From NCBI GenBank assembly GCA_965371245.1, contig CBDUXT010000015.1, forward strand, positions 1-64,000: a DNA stretch of 64,000 nt, in the 5' to 3' direction. The translations under genes and the position numbers were made by a program. Each line of letters opens with the position of its first letter. Within the stretch, counting starts at the first letter, position 1. Positions 33,932-42,780 of this stretch are shown piece after piece. Source of the DNA: CBDUXT01 sp965371245. Lineage in GTDB: Bacteria > Planctomycetota > Phycisphaerae > UBA1845. The notes under the pieces were generated by a model that saw only the letters and a program-made list of their open reading frames with translations, was not told the origin of the DNA and made no database searches.

Positions 33932-36697
33932 TTACGGATCAGCGGGTTGGGTTGACCTGGCATCCCCGACCGGAGTGAGCAAGGCGCGGTATTGGGCGAC
34001 TTTTGCGGCGTAGCCCTGGCCGGGTTCGCTGGTGTTCCAGGCGTCGTACAGGTCGATGAGTCGCTGGATCGCGGCATCAACTTCCTGCGGCGAGGGCGGC
34101 TGATAGGTGTTGATCTGCTCGTGGACGGCGATGAGCAGGGGCTCGGCCTTGGCGAAGCGTTCCAGTTTGGTGAGATACCCGGCCAGTTTAGATTGCAGGG
34201 GTACGCGAAGCGTGATCGACTCCGGCGGCACAAAACCGAGAGCCCTGGTCATTGTTTCCGCAGCGCGGCGGGTGTCGCCGGACATCGCCTGGGCCACGGC
34301 GAGTGTGTCAAGTATACTGGGGTTCTTTCCGCCGCTTTTCTCTACCGCCCGGCGTGCGTAAGGAAGTGCTGCATCCGGATCGCGCAAGTCAATGGGGTCG
34401 GTCGTGACGAGTCTCCAGGCATAGGCGTTGATCTCAGTGGCCGTGGCGGATGGTCGATCCGCGCGGCTGCGCAGTTGTGCGAGCACGTTCACGACAAGCT
34501 GCCGCATTTCGTCCACCTTGCCAGCAGCGCCGTGTACGAAAATCAGCCAATCGAGCGATTGTATCGCATCCGAATGTCCGGCGGGAAAGACGCGTCGTTG
34601 GATCTCGAGGGCCTCGCTGAACAGCTTGTCCGATTCCACGGTCCGATGTTGCTTGGCAAGCACCAGGGCGAGTCCGGTGATCGAACCCAACGTATCAATA
34701 TGTTCTTTGCCGAGGGTGCGTTGCTGGATTTCCAACAACTTGCGGGACAGTTCCTCCGCCTCGTCGTATCGGTTCCAAAAGTAATACGTTCTGATCGCAG
34801 CTACCATCATTGAAAGCGTGTCGGGATGCTCGTCGCCCAGGACACGTCGCTGAATCTCCATCCCCCTGTTCATGATCCTGTCGGCCTCCGCGAACCTGTC
34901 CTCTGCGAACCCAGGTGCCCCCTGCGTGACTATGGCTGTAGCCAGGCCGAACAGTGTGTTATGACGCTCCTCGCCAAGGACGTGGCGCTCGATCTCTATC
35001 GCCATGCGAGTTAACCGCTCCGCGTCTAGGTGCTTGCGCTGAGCCATCAACGTTTGGCCCTGCTTTCTCATGATCCCCAGTGCGGCGTCCCATTCTGACC
35101 GCGGAAGATCTTCCATCTTCATCAATGCTTGAAGATGTCGGTGGGCCTCATCGAGGCGGTTCAACGTAATGTAGGTCGCCACCATAGCGGCCCGTATTTT
35201 CGCTTCCAGTTGTGGCGTTTTCCTGAAGTGCGTGTCGATGGCCTTGGACACCTCTTCGCCCTTGCCGTCGGGTGTGACGGCGGCCAATGTTTCCGCAAGA
35301 TGCTTCGTGACTAATTCAGCCTGCCTGGTGGCGGTGATCGATTCGTCGCGCTCGCGCTCGGCTCGGCGCAGGAAGGCCGTGGCCGATATCCCTTTTTCCA
35401 CGACAAGGCGCCGCTGCGCTTCCGTCTTGAGATAAAACGCCGTGCTTACAACGGCGGCGGCGAGCAGCACCGCAAACACGGCGGCAACGCCCGTGAAGAA
35501 GCCCTTGTTTCGGCGGATGGCCTTTCTGAGGCGGTAGGTTCCGCCCGGTGGACCGGCGGTCACGGGTTCGTCGTTCAGGTGGCGTTCCACGTCCGTGGCC
35601 AGCCCGTTGGCGGTGTCGTAGCGTCGGGAGCGCTCTTTTTCCAAGCACTTCATGATGATCCAGTCGAGATCGCCGGTGAGCTGGCGTCGCAGGTTGACGG
35701 CGTCCGTGCGACGGTGTTTGGCGATGTATTGGATCGAGGTGTTCCGCGAGGCGCTGTCGTCGGTCGGCTTGGCCCCCGGCGTGAATTTCCCGCGGGTCAA
35801 CTCGCTGAGGCGGGTGGAGGGCTTGTGGGGTTCCTCCTCGCGGATCATCTGCTGGATTTCACCAAGGCCCAGCCCCTTGAAGCGCTTCGTGTCGAAAGGC
35901 GTGGTGCCGGTCAACAGTTCGTAGAGCAACACGCCCAGGGAGTAGATGTCGCTGCGCGTGTCGATGTCGAGGCCACTCATCTCGGCTTGCTCGGGACTCA
36001 TGTAGGCGGGCGTGCCGATCAACTGGCGGTATTCGGTGAAAAGCGTCTTATCCGTCAGGTCGCGGCTGGTCGCTTTGGCAATGCCAAAGTCGATGACCTT
36101 CGGCACGGGCTTGCCGTCGTGCAGCGTGACCATGACGTTGCTGGGTTTGAGGTCGCGGTGGATGATGCCTTTTTGATGGGCGTGTTGGACGGCGCGGCAA
36201 ACGTCGATGAAGAGCCGCAGGCGGTCGCGCGTGGAAAGGCATTCGGTGTCGGCGTATTCCGTGAGCGGGACCCCCCTGACGAGTTCCATCACGAAGAAGG
36301 GGCGACCCGTGTCGGTGGCGCCGGCGTCCAGCACGCGGGCGATGTTGGGGTGGTCCATGATGGCCAGTGCTTGTCGCTCCGCCTCGAAGCGGGCGATGAC
36401 CTGCTTGGTGTCCATACCCAGCTTGATGATCTTCAGCGCGACCTTGCGCTTGACGGGTTTCTTTTGCTCGGCCATGTAGACCGCGCCGAAGCCGCCTTCG
36501 CCGATTTGCTGGAGCAGCTTGTATCGCCCGATGATCGCTCCGGGGCCTTCGATGCCGCGCGCGGAGGCATCGCCTCCCGCGTTCCTCTCGGCGGGACGCG
36601 GCGCGACCGATTCCGTCTCGCCTGATCCGATCGCGCGGCGCGCAAGGTCGTCTTCGTCCGATGGTTCGTCACCCTGATGGGGATCGACGCTCAACAT
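33932..36697 (-). CDS. Transmembrane Ser/Thr protein kinase with TPR array
   Basis: A Hanks-type kinase of 921 residues. GAGGAC five bases before the ATG supports the start. The N-terminal 55 residues are acidic and probably disordered. The kinase domain (about 58-345) has the glycine loop 'IGEGGFGAVY', Lys89 in 'VALKI', the catalytic loop 'HRDLKPSN' (His180-Asp182), 'DFG' at 203-205 and 'GTPAYMSPEQ'. One membrane helix follows ('FFTGVAAVFAVLLAAAVVSTAFYL', about 395-420), then an extracytoplasmic C-terminal half of TPR-type repeats ('LGDEHPDTLSMMVAAIRTYYFWNRYDEAEEL'). It should sense through the TPR half and phosphorylate cytoplasmic targets, for which FHA proteins are natural readers. Unlike the second kinase at 42.8 kb, no sigma gene precedes it. 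Confidence 0.9.
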   Translation of the reverse strand: MLSVDPHQGDEPSDEDDLARRAIGSGETESVAPRPAERNAGGDASARGIEGPGAIIGRYKLLQQIGEGGFGAVYMAEQKKPVKRKVALKIIKLGMDTKQVIARFEAERQALAIMDHPNIARVLDAGATDTGRPFFVMELVRGVPLTEYADTECLSTRDRLRLFIDVCRAVQHAHQKGIIHRDLKPSNVMVTLHDGKPVPKVIDFGIAKATSRDLTDKTLFTEYRQLIGTPAYMSPEQAEMSGLDIDTRSDIYSLGVLLYELLTGTTPFDTKRFKGLGLGEIQQMIREEEPHKPSTRLSELTRGKFTPGAKPTDDSASRNTSIQYIAKHRRTDAVNLRRQLTGDLDWIIMKCLEKERSRRYDTANGLATDVERHLNDEPVTAGPPGGTYRLRKAIRRNKGFFTGVAAVFAVLLAAAVVSTAFYLKTEAQRRLVVEKGISATAFLRRAERERDESITATRQAELVTKHLAETLAAVTPDGKGEEVSKAIDTHFRKTPQLEAKIRAAMVATYITLNRLDEAHRHLQALMKMEDLPRSEWDAALGIMRKQGQTLMAQRKHLDAERLTRMAIEIERHVLGEERHNTLFGLATAIVTQGAPGFAEDRFAEADRIMNRGMEIQRRVLGDEHPDTLSMMVAAIRTYYFWNRYDEAEELSRKLLEIQQRTLGKEHIDTLGSITGLALVLAKQHRTVESDKLFSEALEIQRRVFPAGHSDAIQSLDWLIFVHGAAGKVDEMRQLVVNVLAQLRSRADRPSATATEINAYAWRLVTTDPIDLRDPDAALPYARRAVEKSGGKNPSILDTLAVAQAMSGDTRRAAETMTRALGFVPPESITLRVPLQSKLAGYLTKLERFAKAEPLLIAVHEQINTYQPPSPQEVDAAIQRLIDLYDAWNTSEPGQGYAAKVAQYRALLTPVGDARSTQPADP

Positions 36698-37215
36698 GAA
36701 ATGTCCTCATTCCTATTGTGAAGTATCGACGGAACGGGGTCCTCGTGCAAGGGCAACCCAACCCGGTCAGATTCTCATCGGGAGGGGACCCGGCGCTGCG
36801 TGCCCACCAGGTCCGCCGACACGGAAACCGTCGCATCTAGTGGTTATGTCAGACCCCGTCCGGCGCAGCTGTCCTTCCGTTTCAGCAAGACCGCTGACGA
36901 GCAGAGCCGGGACCGTTCAGCGTCGCCTTGCAATGGCTGTCCCCCCTTTCCGGATGCGTTCCAGGAATTGCATAGCGACGCGAAGAGGTTAACACCACCA
37001 TACGCCCAGGCGCGACGTAGGGCGGTTGGTTCAATGCTGGCGCCGACGATAAGCATGCTTTTTTCTGAGAGTCATTCCCGTGGCACCGACACCGCGCCGA
37101 AACACTTCGCAAACAGCGCCGAAACGCCTACGAAACAAGCACGAAACGGCGACCCGTCCGGAACGACTCGTAAGCCGCGTCTTTTCTACAACCGAACGGC
37201 TGTAGAATTATTTTC
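36698..37215. other. Divergent intergenic region, kinase to ArdC operon
   Basis: About 520 bases with no supported gene. The frames through it lack domains. The base composition falls towards AT near 37180-37260, where the operon promoter lies. Confidence 0.5.
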
Positions 37216-37244
37216 TTGACACGATGCCAAACACGTGTCATAAT
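37216..37244 (+). promoter_or_regulatory. Consensus promoter with embedded palindrome for the ArdC operon
   Basis: TTGACA (37216-37221), a 17-base spacer and CATAAT (37239-37244) form a near-perfect sigma-70 promoter 80 bases before the first start codon. The inverted pair GACACG...CGTGTC spans the spacer from the -35 box to the -10 box, a natural operator position. Confidence 0.72.
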
Positions 37245-37323
37245 TGGCTTGTTGAATGATAAGTGGCCCCGCGACGTTGTAGCGTCCGGGACCGTGGCCA
37301 ACACTCAGTGAGGAGTATTGACG

Positions 37324-38196
37324 ATGCCAACGTACACGCCGGCGCGTTCAGCGCCAAGCACCAAACGCCAAGACAGGACGCAAGAACTACGGAAGCGGAT
37401 CGACGCAAGCATAGACACGCTCGCATCGGCCGTTGACGCCGTCCGTGCGTCCGAGACGTTCCGGGCTTACCTGGACATGCAAGCGAAGTTTCACAGCTAT
37501 TCGTGGTGCAATTCGCTCCTAATCATGTCCCAACGTCCAGACGCTTCCCAAGTCGCGGGCTACAGGACGTGGCAGAAAATGAAACGCCAAGTCAAGAAAG
37601 GCGAGCACGGAATCATGATCTTCGCGCCCTGTCCCTGGAAGCGTGAGGAAACGAACGACAACGGCGACACCCAGACAAAGACCGGAATGTACTTCCGAGC
37701 CGTCCACGTGTTCGACGTTGCCCAGACGGACGGCGAAGCGCTTCCGAGCGTTGACGTTCCGGATGTCGAGACTGCGGCCGATGGTTTGCTCGGTGACCTT
37801 GAGCGCGTCGCCACCAAACGCGGTATCGCCGTCACGTTCAAGACGCTCGACGGAAGCACCTACGGCGTATCCAGGAAAGGCGCCATCGAGATCGACGACA
37901 CGCACGCCACCGGGCAACAGGCCAAGACGCTCGCCCACGAACTGGCGCACGAGTCGATGCACTGGGAAGACCGAGGCACGTTCACCCGATCCGTGGCCGA
38001 GCTTGAGGCGGAGAGCGTGGCCTATGTCGTCTGCACTCACTTCGGGCTTGACGTTGAAGTACGAGCAAGCCGGTACATCGCGCTTTGGGACGGTGACGCG
38101 AAGGCACTCCGCGAAAGCCTGGACCGCATATCGAAGACCGCCCGCGCCATCATCGACGACGTTGCGGCGCTGTTGTCCGGAAAGGCGGTGGCGTGA
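37324..38196 (+). CDS. ArdC-like antirestriction / ssDNA-binding metallopeptidase
   Basis: The start is the ATG at 37324 with AGGAG nine bases upstream. The 290-residue protein has an ArdC N-terminal domain (about 40-135). It is recognised by 'FHSYSWCNSLLIMSQRPDAS', 'VAGYRTWQKMKRQVKKGEHG' and 'YFRAVHVFDVAQT', which form a single-strand DNA-binding fold. The C-terminal part is a zinc peptidase-like domain with 'LAHELAHE' (HELAH at 205-209) and the later Glu region 'VAELEAESVAYVV'. ArdC proteins of plasmids protect incoming DNA from host restriction. Its place first in a four-gene coupled operon that ends in a recombinase supports a role in mobile-element establishment. The family call is firm; the precise activity is inferred. 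Confidence 0.85.
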   Translation: MPTYTPARSAPSTKRQDRTQELRKRIDASIDTLASAVDAVRASETFRAYLDMQAKFHSYSWCNSLLIMSQRPDASQVAGYRTWQKMKRQVKKGEHGIMIFAPCPWKREETNDNGDTQTKTGMYFRAVHVFDVAQTDGEALPSVDVPDVETAADGLLGDLERVATKRGIAVTFKTLDGSTYGVSRKGAIEIDDTHATGQQAKTLAHELAHESMHWEDRGTFTRSVAELEAESVAYVVCTHFGLDVEVRASRYIALWDGDAKALRESLDRISKTARAIIDDVAALLSGKAVA

Positions 38197-38456
38197 TGAT
38201 CCGACAAGAACTGATCGCCGAGTACGCCACGTTCAAGCAGGCGCACGACCGAGCACCGAATCCTTACAGTGTCCCGAACGAGCGAGAAGAGGCCGGGTAC
38301 TGGCTTCAGTATTCCGCGCCCCTTCATGCTTTCGATGCTTGTCGAGCGTCCGGCGCGTGGTGGGACCGTGTGCGATGGATCATCGTCGAGACGTTGGCGG
38401 ATGAATGCCAGGCGCAGGCACAAGCGTTTCTGGCGAAGATCGGCGGTGCGCGATGA
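38193..38456 (+). CDS. Hypothetical small protein of the ArdC operon
   Basis: The 87-residue protein starts in an ATGA overlap with the ArdC-like gene and ends in an ATGA overlap with the ATPase gene, so it is clearly translated as part of the operon. It is helical and rich in aromatic and acidic residues ('YWLQYSAPLHAFDACRASGAWWDRVRWIIVETLADE'), with no known motif. Size and position suggest an accessory factor of the ArdC or clamp-loader-like protein. Confidence 0.7.
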   Translation: MMIRQELIAEYATFKQAHDRAPNPYSVPNEREEAGYWLQYSAPLHAFDACRASGAWWDRVRWIIVETLADECQAQAQAFLAKIGGAR

Positions 38457-39094
38457 AACCGCTACATGAACAATACCGACCGAACACGTGGACCGACGTG
38501 ATCGGCCAAGACAAAGCCGTTCAGCGCATCCAGACGCTCGCTAAGCGCGGTATCAGCGGGCGCGCATGGTGGATCGCAGGACAGTCCGGAACCGGCAAGA
38601 CGACACTTGCTCGGCTGATCGCGGCCGAAGTCGCCGACCCGTTCTGTACCGTCGAGATCGACGCCGGCGAGTTGACCGTGTCGCGCCTCCGCACGCTCGA
38701 GCGCTCGATGACAATGTACGGCTTCGGAAGCAAGACCGGCCGAGCCTTCATCGTCAACGAATCGCACGGGCTGACGGCGCCGGTTATCCGTGCGTTGCTT
38801 GTCTCTTTGGAGCCTATTCCGCCGCACATTGTGTGGTGTTTCACGACGACTTGCGACGGACAAGAGGCCCTGTTCGACGGACAGATCGACGCGCACCCGT
38901 TGCTGCCACGTTGCACGCGGATCGAACTATCACGCCGAGACTTGGCCAAGACATTCGCCGAGCGCGCCCGGACGATCGCCCAACGTGAAGGGTTGGACGG
39001 CAAGCCGATCGCGGCCTACGTCCGGTTGGCGCAGACGCACCGGAACAATTTGCGGGCAATGCTCCAAGACATCGAAGCGGGATGCATGCTATGA
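38453..39094 (+). CDS. Mini clamp-loader-like AAA+ ATPase
   Basis: This 213-residue AAA+ protein resembles the ATPase core of DnaX/RFC small subunits. The N-terminus 'YRPNTWTDVIGQDKAVQRI' is the clamp-loader start. Walker A 'GQSGTGKT' is at residues 43-50. Walker B reads 'FIVNESHG' (about 99-106), with Asn-Glu in place of Asp-Glu. 'LLPRCTRIEL' is the counterpart of the SRC arginine-finger motif. The chain stops after a short lid region, so the collar domain used for oligomerisation by cellular clamp loaders is missing. The start overlaps the preceding stop (ATGA), and the end overlaps the recombinase start in the same way. A role in replication or recombination of a mobile element is likely. 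The Asn substitution leaves hydrolysis uncertain. Confidence 0.8.
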   Translation: MKPLHEQYRPNTWTDVIGQDKAVQRIQTLAKRGISGRAWWIAGQSGTGKTTLARLIAAEVADPFCTVEIDAGELTVSRLRTLERSMTMYGFGSKTGRAFIVNESHGLTAPVIRALLVSLEPIPPHIVWCFTTTCDGQEALFDGQIDAHPLLPRCTRIELSRRDLAKTFAERARTIAQREGLDGKPIAAYVRLAQTHRNNLRAMLQDIEAGCML

Positions 39095-39642
39095 GCACGT
39101 ACATAGCCATCGGATACACCCGAGTCTCCACGGCCGGCCAAGCCCTGGACGGCATCAGCCTCGAAGCCCAAAGCCAACGCATCAAGGCATGGTGCGAGAC
39201 GAACGGGTACCGGCTCGCGGCCATGCACACGGACGCCGGCGTATCCGGCAAGCGTGCCGACAACCGGCCCGAGCTACAAAAGGCCCTTGCCGCGGCGTGC
39301 GAGCGCCGTGGCGGGGCGCTCGTGGTGTATTCCCTCTCACGGCTCGCCAGGTCCACGAAGGACGCCATTGCGATCGCCGAACGGCTGGACAAGGCCAGCG
39401 CGGACCTTGTGAGCCTGTCGGAACGGATCGACACGACGAACGCGGCCGGGAAGATGGTTTTCAGGATGTTGGCCGTGCTCGCCGAGTTCGAGCGTGATCT
39501 TTGCAGCGAACGGACGATGGCGGCGCTTGCCGTCAAGAAGGCGAACGGGCAACGAACCGGCGCGGTGCCGTACGGGTTCGACTTGGGTTCGGACGCCACA
39601 ACGCTTGTCGAGAACGCCGACGAACAGGCCGTCAGCCGTTGA
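39091..39642 (+). pseudogene. Serine recombinase, truncated after the catalytic domain
   Basis: This gene begins in an ATGA overlap. The resolvase/invertase catalytic domain is intact: 'IGYTRVSTAGQALDGISLEAQ' with the nucleophile Ser, 'AGVSGKRADNRPELQKAL', 'VVYSLSRLARSTKDA' and 'FRMLAVLAEFERDL'. After 'VPYGFDLGSDATTLVENADEQA' the frame ends at once. Large serine recombinases of this type continue with a recombinase domain and zinc-binding region (normally hundreds more residues). The remaining 183 residues lack a DNA-binding domain, so the enzyme is probably inactive alone. The break near 39640 is also the point where the convergent gene on the other strand is cut. Confidence 0.8.
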
Positions 39643-40193
39643 TGCCATGACAGGATCTTCTCTCGAACGCACTGGTAGTCTTCGTGCTTCTCAATTGCGT
39701 CGTCGCCACGTGGCAGCAACGTGAGTCGGCCATGCAGTATGTCGAACGCTCCCAGCTCGCGCTGTAGCTTCACGACCTCGTCGCGCATCATCGCTTCCAG
39801 GTGCTCCAACACTTCGCCGAGGGGACGCGATACTTCCATGCCGCGAACAACATCATCTCGGGCAATCCGGCGGGCAACCCAGCTACCGACGACCGAACAC
39901 TTAGAAACGATGCTCTCTTGACGTGCCAGAGCTTGGCTCGCTTGTTCTCGCCGATAGCGGTCATTGTCGCTGACAAGTTCATCCTTGTGCTCGCCGATGT
40001 ACTTTTGGATCTCGGCGTTTAGGGCTGCTTTCGGTTCCTCTACGAGACTGACGGGCGAGGTGTCATCCTTGCCGTCGTACTCGATGACCAGCCACATCGT
40101 GTAGTCGAGCAGGAACCGCAAGCGTTGTAGGGCCGTGTGGGCTGGCCAGAAGTCGTCGCACGTGATGTCGTGAGGCATGATCAGTATTCTCAA
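39640..40193 (-). pseudogene. Hypothetical helical protein, 3' end lost
   Basis: From 40193 the minus-strand frame encodes about 185 residues of a helical protein ('DFWPAHTALQRLRFLLDYTMWLVIEYDG', 'EAMMRDEVVKLQRELGAFDIL'). The frame then runs on without a stop into the antisense of the recombinase gene as far as 38841. That extension is not a natural C-terminus, so the coding part is taken to end at the junction. No known domain is recognised; the coil-rich character suggests a structural or effector protein of a former element. Confidence 0.5.
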
Positions 40194-40289
40194 TGCCGGG
40201 TCGCCTTCCCCGGACCGCGCGGGATACTGAACACGCGGAACCGGGGGAGACGCTTGGCGGTAGCTAGCCGCCGTCCCGGCTGAAGTAGT

Positions 40290-41516
40290 TTATCCGATCC
40301 TCGAAACGACAGGCATTGCACGTTCCGCGTCACGCTCGGCGTAGATCTGCGTGACTTCGGCCGTGGAGTGGCCGAGCATGATCTGCGCGACTTCCAGCCC
40401 GTACTCCTTGCGAAACCGGGTCGCCGCGTTGTGCCGCAGTTGGCCTGGGCTCCACTGAGGAACCTGTCGCTCCTTGTCCGCCGGCAGCCCCTTGGCCTTC
40501 TTTGCGGCCTCGTCGGCCTGATCACATGCTCGGGTGATGGCTCGCACCAGGGTTTCCTTTGAATAGAGAGCCTTCGGCGGCCGCTTCGGCCGTTGCTTGC
40601 GTTGACGACGCGCTTGGCTCGGTGTCATGGGGGTACGTCTCCGGCTGCGACGATCGGCATTGTGCTCGGCGAGGGCACGTGCGGGGCTGAACAGATAGGC
40701 GTTTAGGTTGGTCGCGAGAAACGGCTCGATGACGGACTGTGCGCGAGGCCCCAAGTAGATGACGCGCTCGCGTCCGGTGTGCTCAGACTTATGAGAGTCC
40801 GGCCTGTAGGTCCAGAGCTTGCCCGCCATGTCGAGGTTGCATCCCCGCATGGTGCGGATCTCGCCCGGCCGTGCGCCGGTCAACAGCTGCAACTCGACGA
40901 TGGCGTGGACCGGTGGCAACAGGTAGGGTAAGGTCGCGTCGATATGTGCTTCCGGCACCGGCCGAACCGGTTTGGTCTCACGAGCCTCCGATCGGCCACG
41001 CTTCAGGTTCGCGACCGTCTGTATAGCTTGGAACACGTGTGGCGGAACCAGCTCTTTCGAAGTCGCCCACTTGAAACAGCGTTTGATCCGTGCGACCCTC
41101 GCGTTGATGACGCCGCGTGACAGTTTCGCTTCGATCATGGACTGTTGACACGCTTCCAGGGCAGCAGGTCCGAAGTCGATCGCGAGCGTGTCTCCGTACA
41201 ACCGCCGGAGCGGACGCATGGCCTCACGGATGGACCCGACCTCACTCGTGGGTTCCCCGTTCTTGCGATAGTAGACGTCGGCGTGCTTCCAGTATGCGGC
41301 AATGACCTCGGCGACCGTCACGGCGTCCGGTTCCGTGGTGCTCGACAGCCGCCTTCCGTGCGCCAATCACTCGGCGATGAGCCGGTCGTATTCGGTACGG
41401 CTCGCCGGGCTCCCGTGCCGACCGAGGTAGCAGTCCTACCCGCCCAGCGTGACGACGGCTTGGCCTGTAGGCTTGTGAAGACGGTACGAGGGAATACGAG
41501 GCTTGCGTTTCGGCAT
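40290..41516 (-). pseudogene. int: Tyrosine integrase with two in-frame stop codons
   Basis: Reading from the ATG at 41516, the frame gives 'MPKRKPRIPSYRLHKPTGQA', then TAG at codon 27 (41438-41436) and TGA at codon 50 (41369-41367), then an open frame of 358 codons. The TGA replaces a Trp expected in 'LIAEWLA'. The core is complete: an N-terminal SAM-like DNA-binding domain, then the phage-integrase catalytic residues. These are Arg in 'TGARPGEIRTMR', 'HNAATRFR' for the HxxR box, His in 'LGHSTAEVTQIY', and the nucleophile Tyr in 'TQIYAERD'. It would catalyse site-specific integration. The N-terminal arm-binding region is separated by the stops, so the gene is probably dead or read only from an internal start such as TTG 41366. 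Confidence 0.85.
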
Positions 41517-41705
41517 GATGCGATCTCCAAAGAGTCGAAATCCGGTAGTCTAGTTCCTGTTGCACGGCCAGCGATCGGCTGCGTGCGTAGGCCGAAACCG
41601 CTGGAATCGTAGGGTTTTTCGGTTTTGTGCGCAGACCGAGGCCGACTTTTCGTTATCCTTAGCGTTGTCAGGACGACAAGGACAGACGAGAAAGGAGGCT
41701 CGGTC

Positions 41706-42400
41706 ATGCGACCCAGGTTTCATAACCAAACTCAGTTCCAATTTCAAGCCGCTCCCACCCTGAAAATCACCGAATGCGACTACGGCAGATACGATCGGAT
41801 CGACGCCATACTGGTAGAACATCCGGAACTGATCGACTTGATCCATCGCGACAGCGCGTCATCGAAGGACAGCAGGTGCCCAACGACCAGAAGCTCTTCA
41901 GCATCTTCGAGCCGCACACCGAGCTGCTCATAAGAGGCAAGGCCGGCAAACCCATCGAGTTCGGCCACACGATCCGGATTCAGCAGGTGGACGGGAAGTT
42001 CATTACCCATTACGACGTGTTTCCCCATAAACCCGTCGAGCATGAACTTGTCGAACCGGCCATCGAGCGACATCGGGAACGCTTCGGGGACTACCCCAAG
42101 GAACTCACCGCGGACCAAGGTTATTACGGCAGCCGCGAGCAACTTGTATCGCTGCGCGAAAAGATCGATCTCGTGGCCATCAACAAGAAGGGCAAACGCT
42201 CCAAAGAGGAGAAACAACGCGAGTCCGATCCCTTCTTCCGACACGCCCAGCGCTTTCGCGCCGGGGTCGAGGGCACTATCTCCTATCTCAAGAGAACACT
42301 CGGTTTGGCCCGCTGCCATGTCAAAGGGTGGACACACTATGCGTCCACCGTCGGAGCCACCATCTTCGTTCACAACCTCCTGATCCTCATACGCGAGTGA
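41706..42400 (+). pseudogene. ISNCY-like transposase, internally deleted
   Basis: The gene starts at the ATG at 41706 ('MRPRFHNQTQFQFQAAPTLKITE', then 'YGRYDRIDAILVEHPELIDLIHRD'). Near 41850 it jumps to another frame that continues to the end of a DDE transposase. That part includes 'LFSIFEPHTELLIRGKAGKPIEFGH', 'LTADQGYYGSREQL' with a catalytic Asp, and 'GVEGTISYLKRTLGLARC' with the catalytic Glu. About 230 residues that normally lie between are missing together with the first catalytic Asp. A GAGAAAGGAGG ribosome-binding site precedes the start. This is an inactive deletion derivative that could only be mobilised in trans. I did not find terminal inverted repeats. Confidence 0.75.
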
Positions 42401-42780
42401 GCATCACGTTTCGTTAAGCCATCTTGGATGTCTTCGACGCCGCCACGGATCGGACTCTGCGCCGGGCTGGCCCTCGACCTGCCGAATTCACGAAAACTGC
42501 TTGCCTACAGCGCCAAACCGACCACGCCACGCAACAGACCTGCCCCGAAGCCCCACGGACCGCCCGCGCCAAGGCGAAAACACGGCCCATGCAACAGGAA
42601 CTAGCTAGGGGAGACCGGAACGAACCGGAGCCCGCCGCTACAGGCGGTTTGATCGCCATCGGACTAGCGGAATCGCTTCGTCCGAACATTGCGTGCGTGT
42701 TTCAGTTCATAATCAACAAGAACGTTCGAGCGGAGTCGATGACGTCGCGGTATTAATCCTTTCAGGGCGTACCGAGTCGA
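42401..42780. other. Gap between IS remnant and kinase gene
   Basis: Apart from the 37-bp direct repeat at 42573-42609 there is nothing recognisable. No tRNA gene is present here, although one might be expected if the tRNA-Pro fragment at 24335 marked an element of this length. Confidence 0.5.
42573..42609 (+). repeat. 37-bp direct repeat, right copy
   Basis: Matches 24571-24607 in 36 of 37 positions, same strand. Confidence 0.8.

Noticed and set aside
35579..36625. 348-codon plus-strand frame inside the kinase gene
   Set aside because: Antisense shadow of a clear kinase domain. It has no motif of its own.
38841..39639. Minus-strand continuation of the hypothetical gene that starts at 40193
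   Set aside because: It is the antisense of the serine recombinase and ATPase genes, both of which have clear catalytic motifs on the plus strand.
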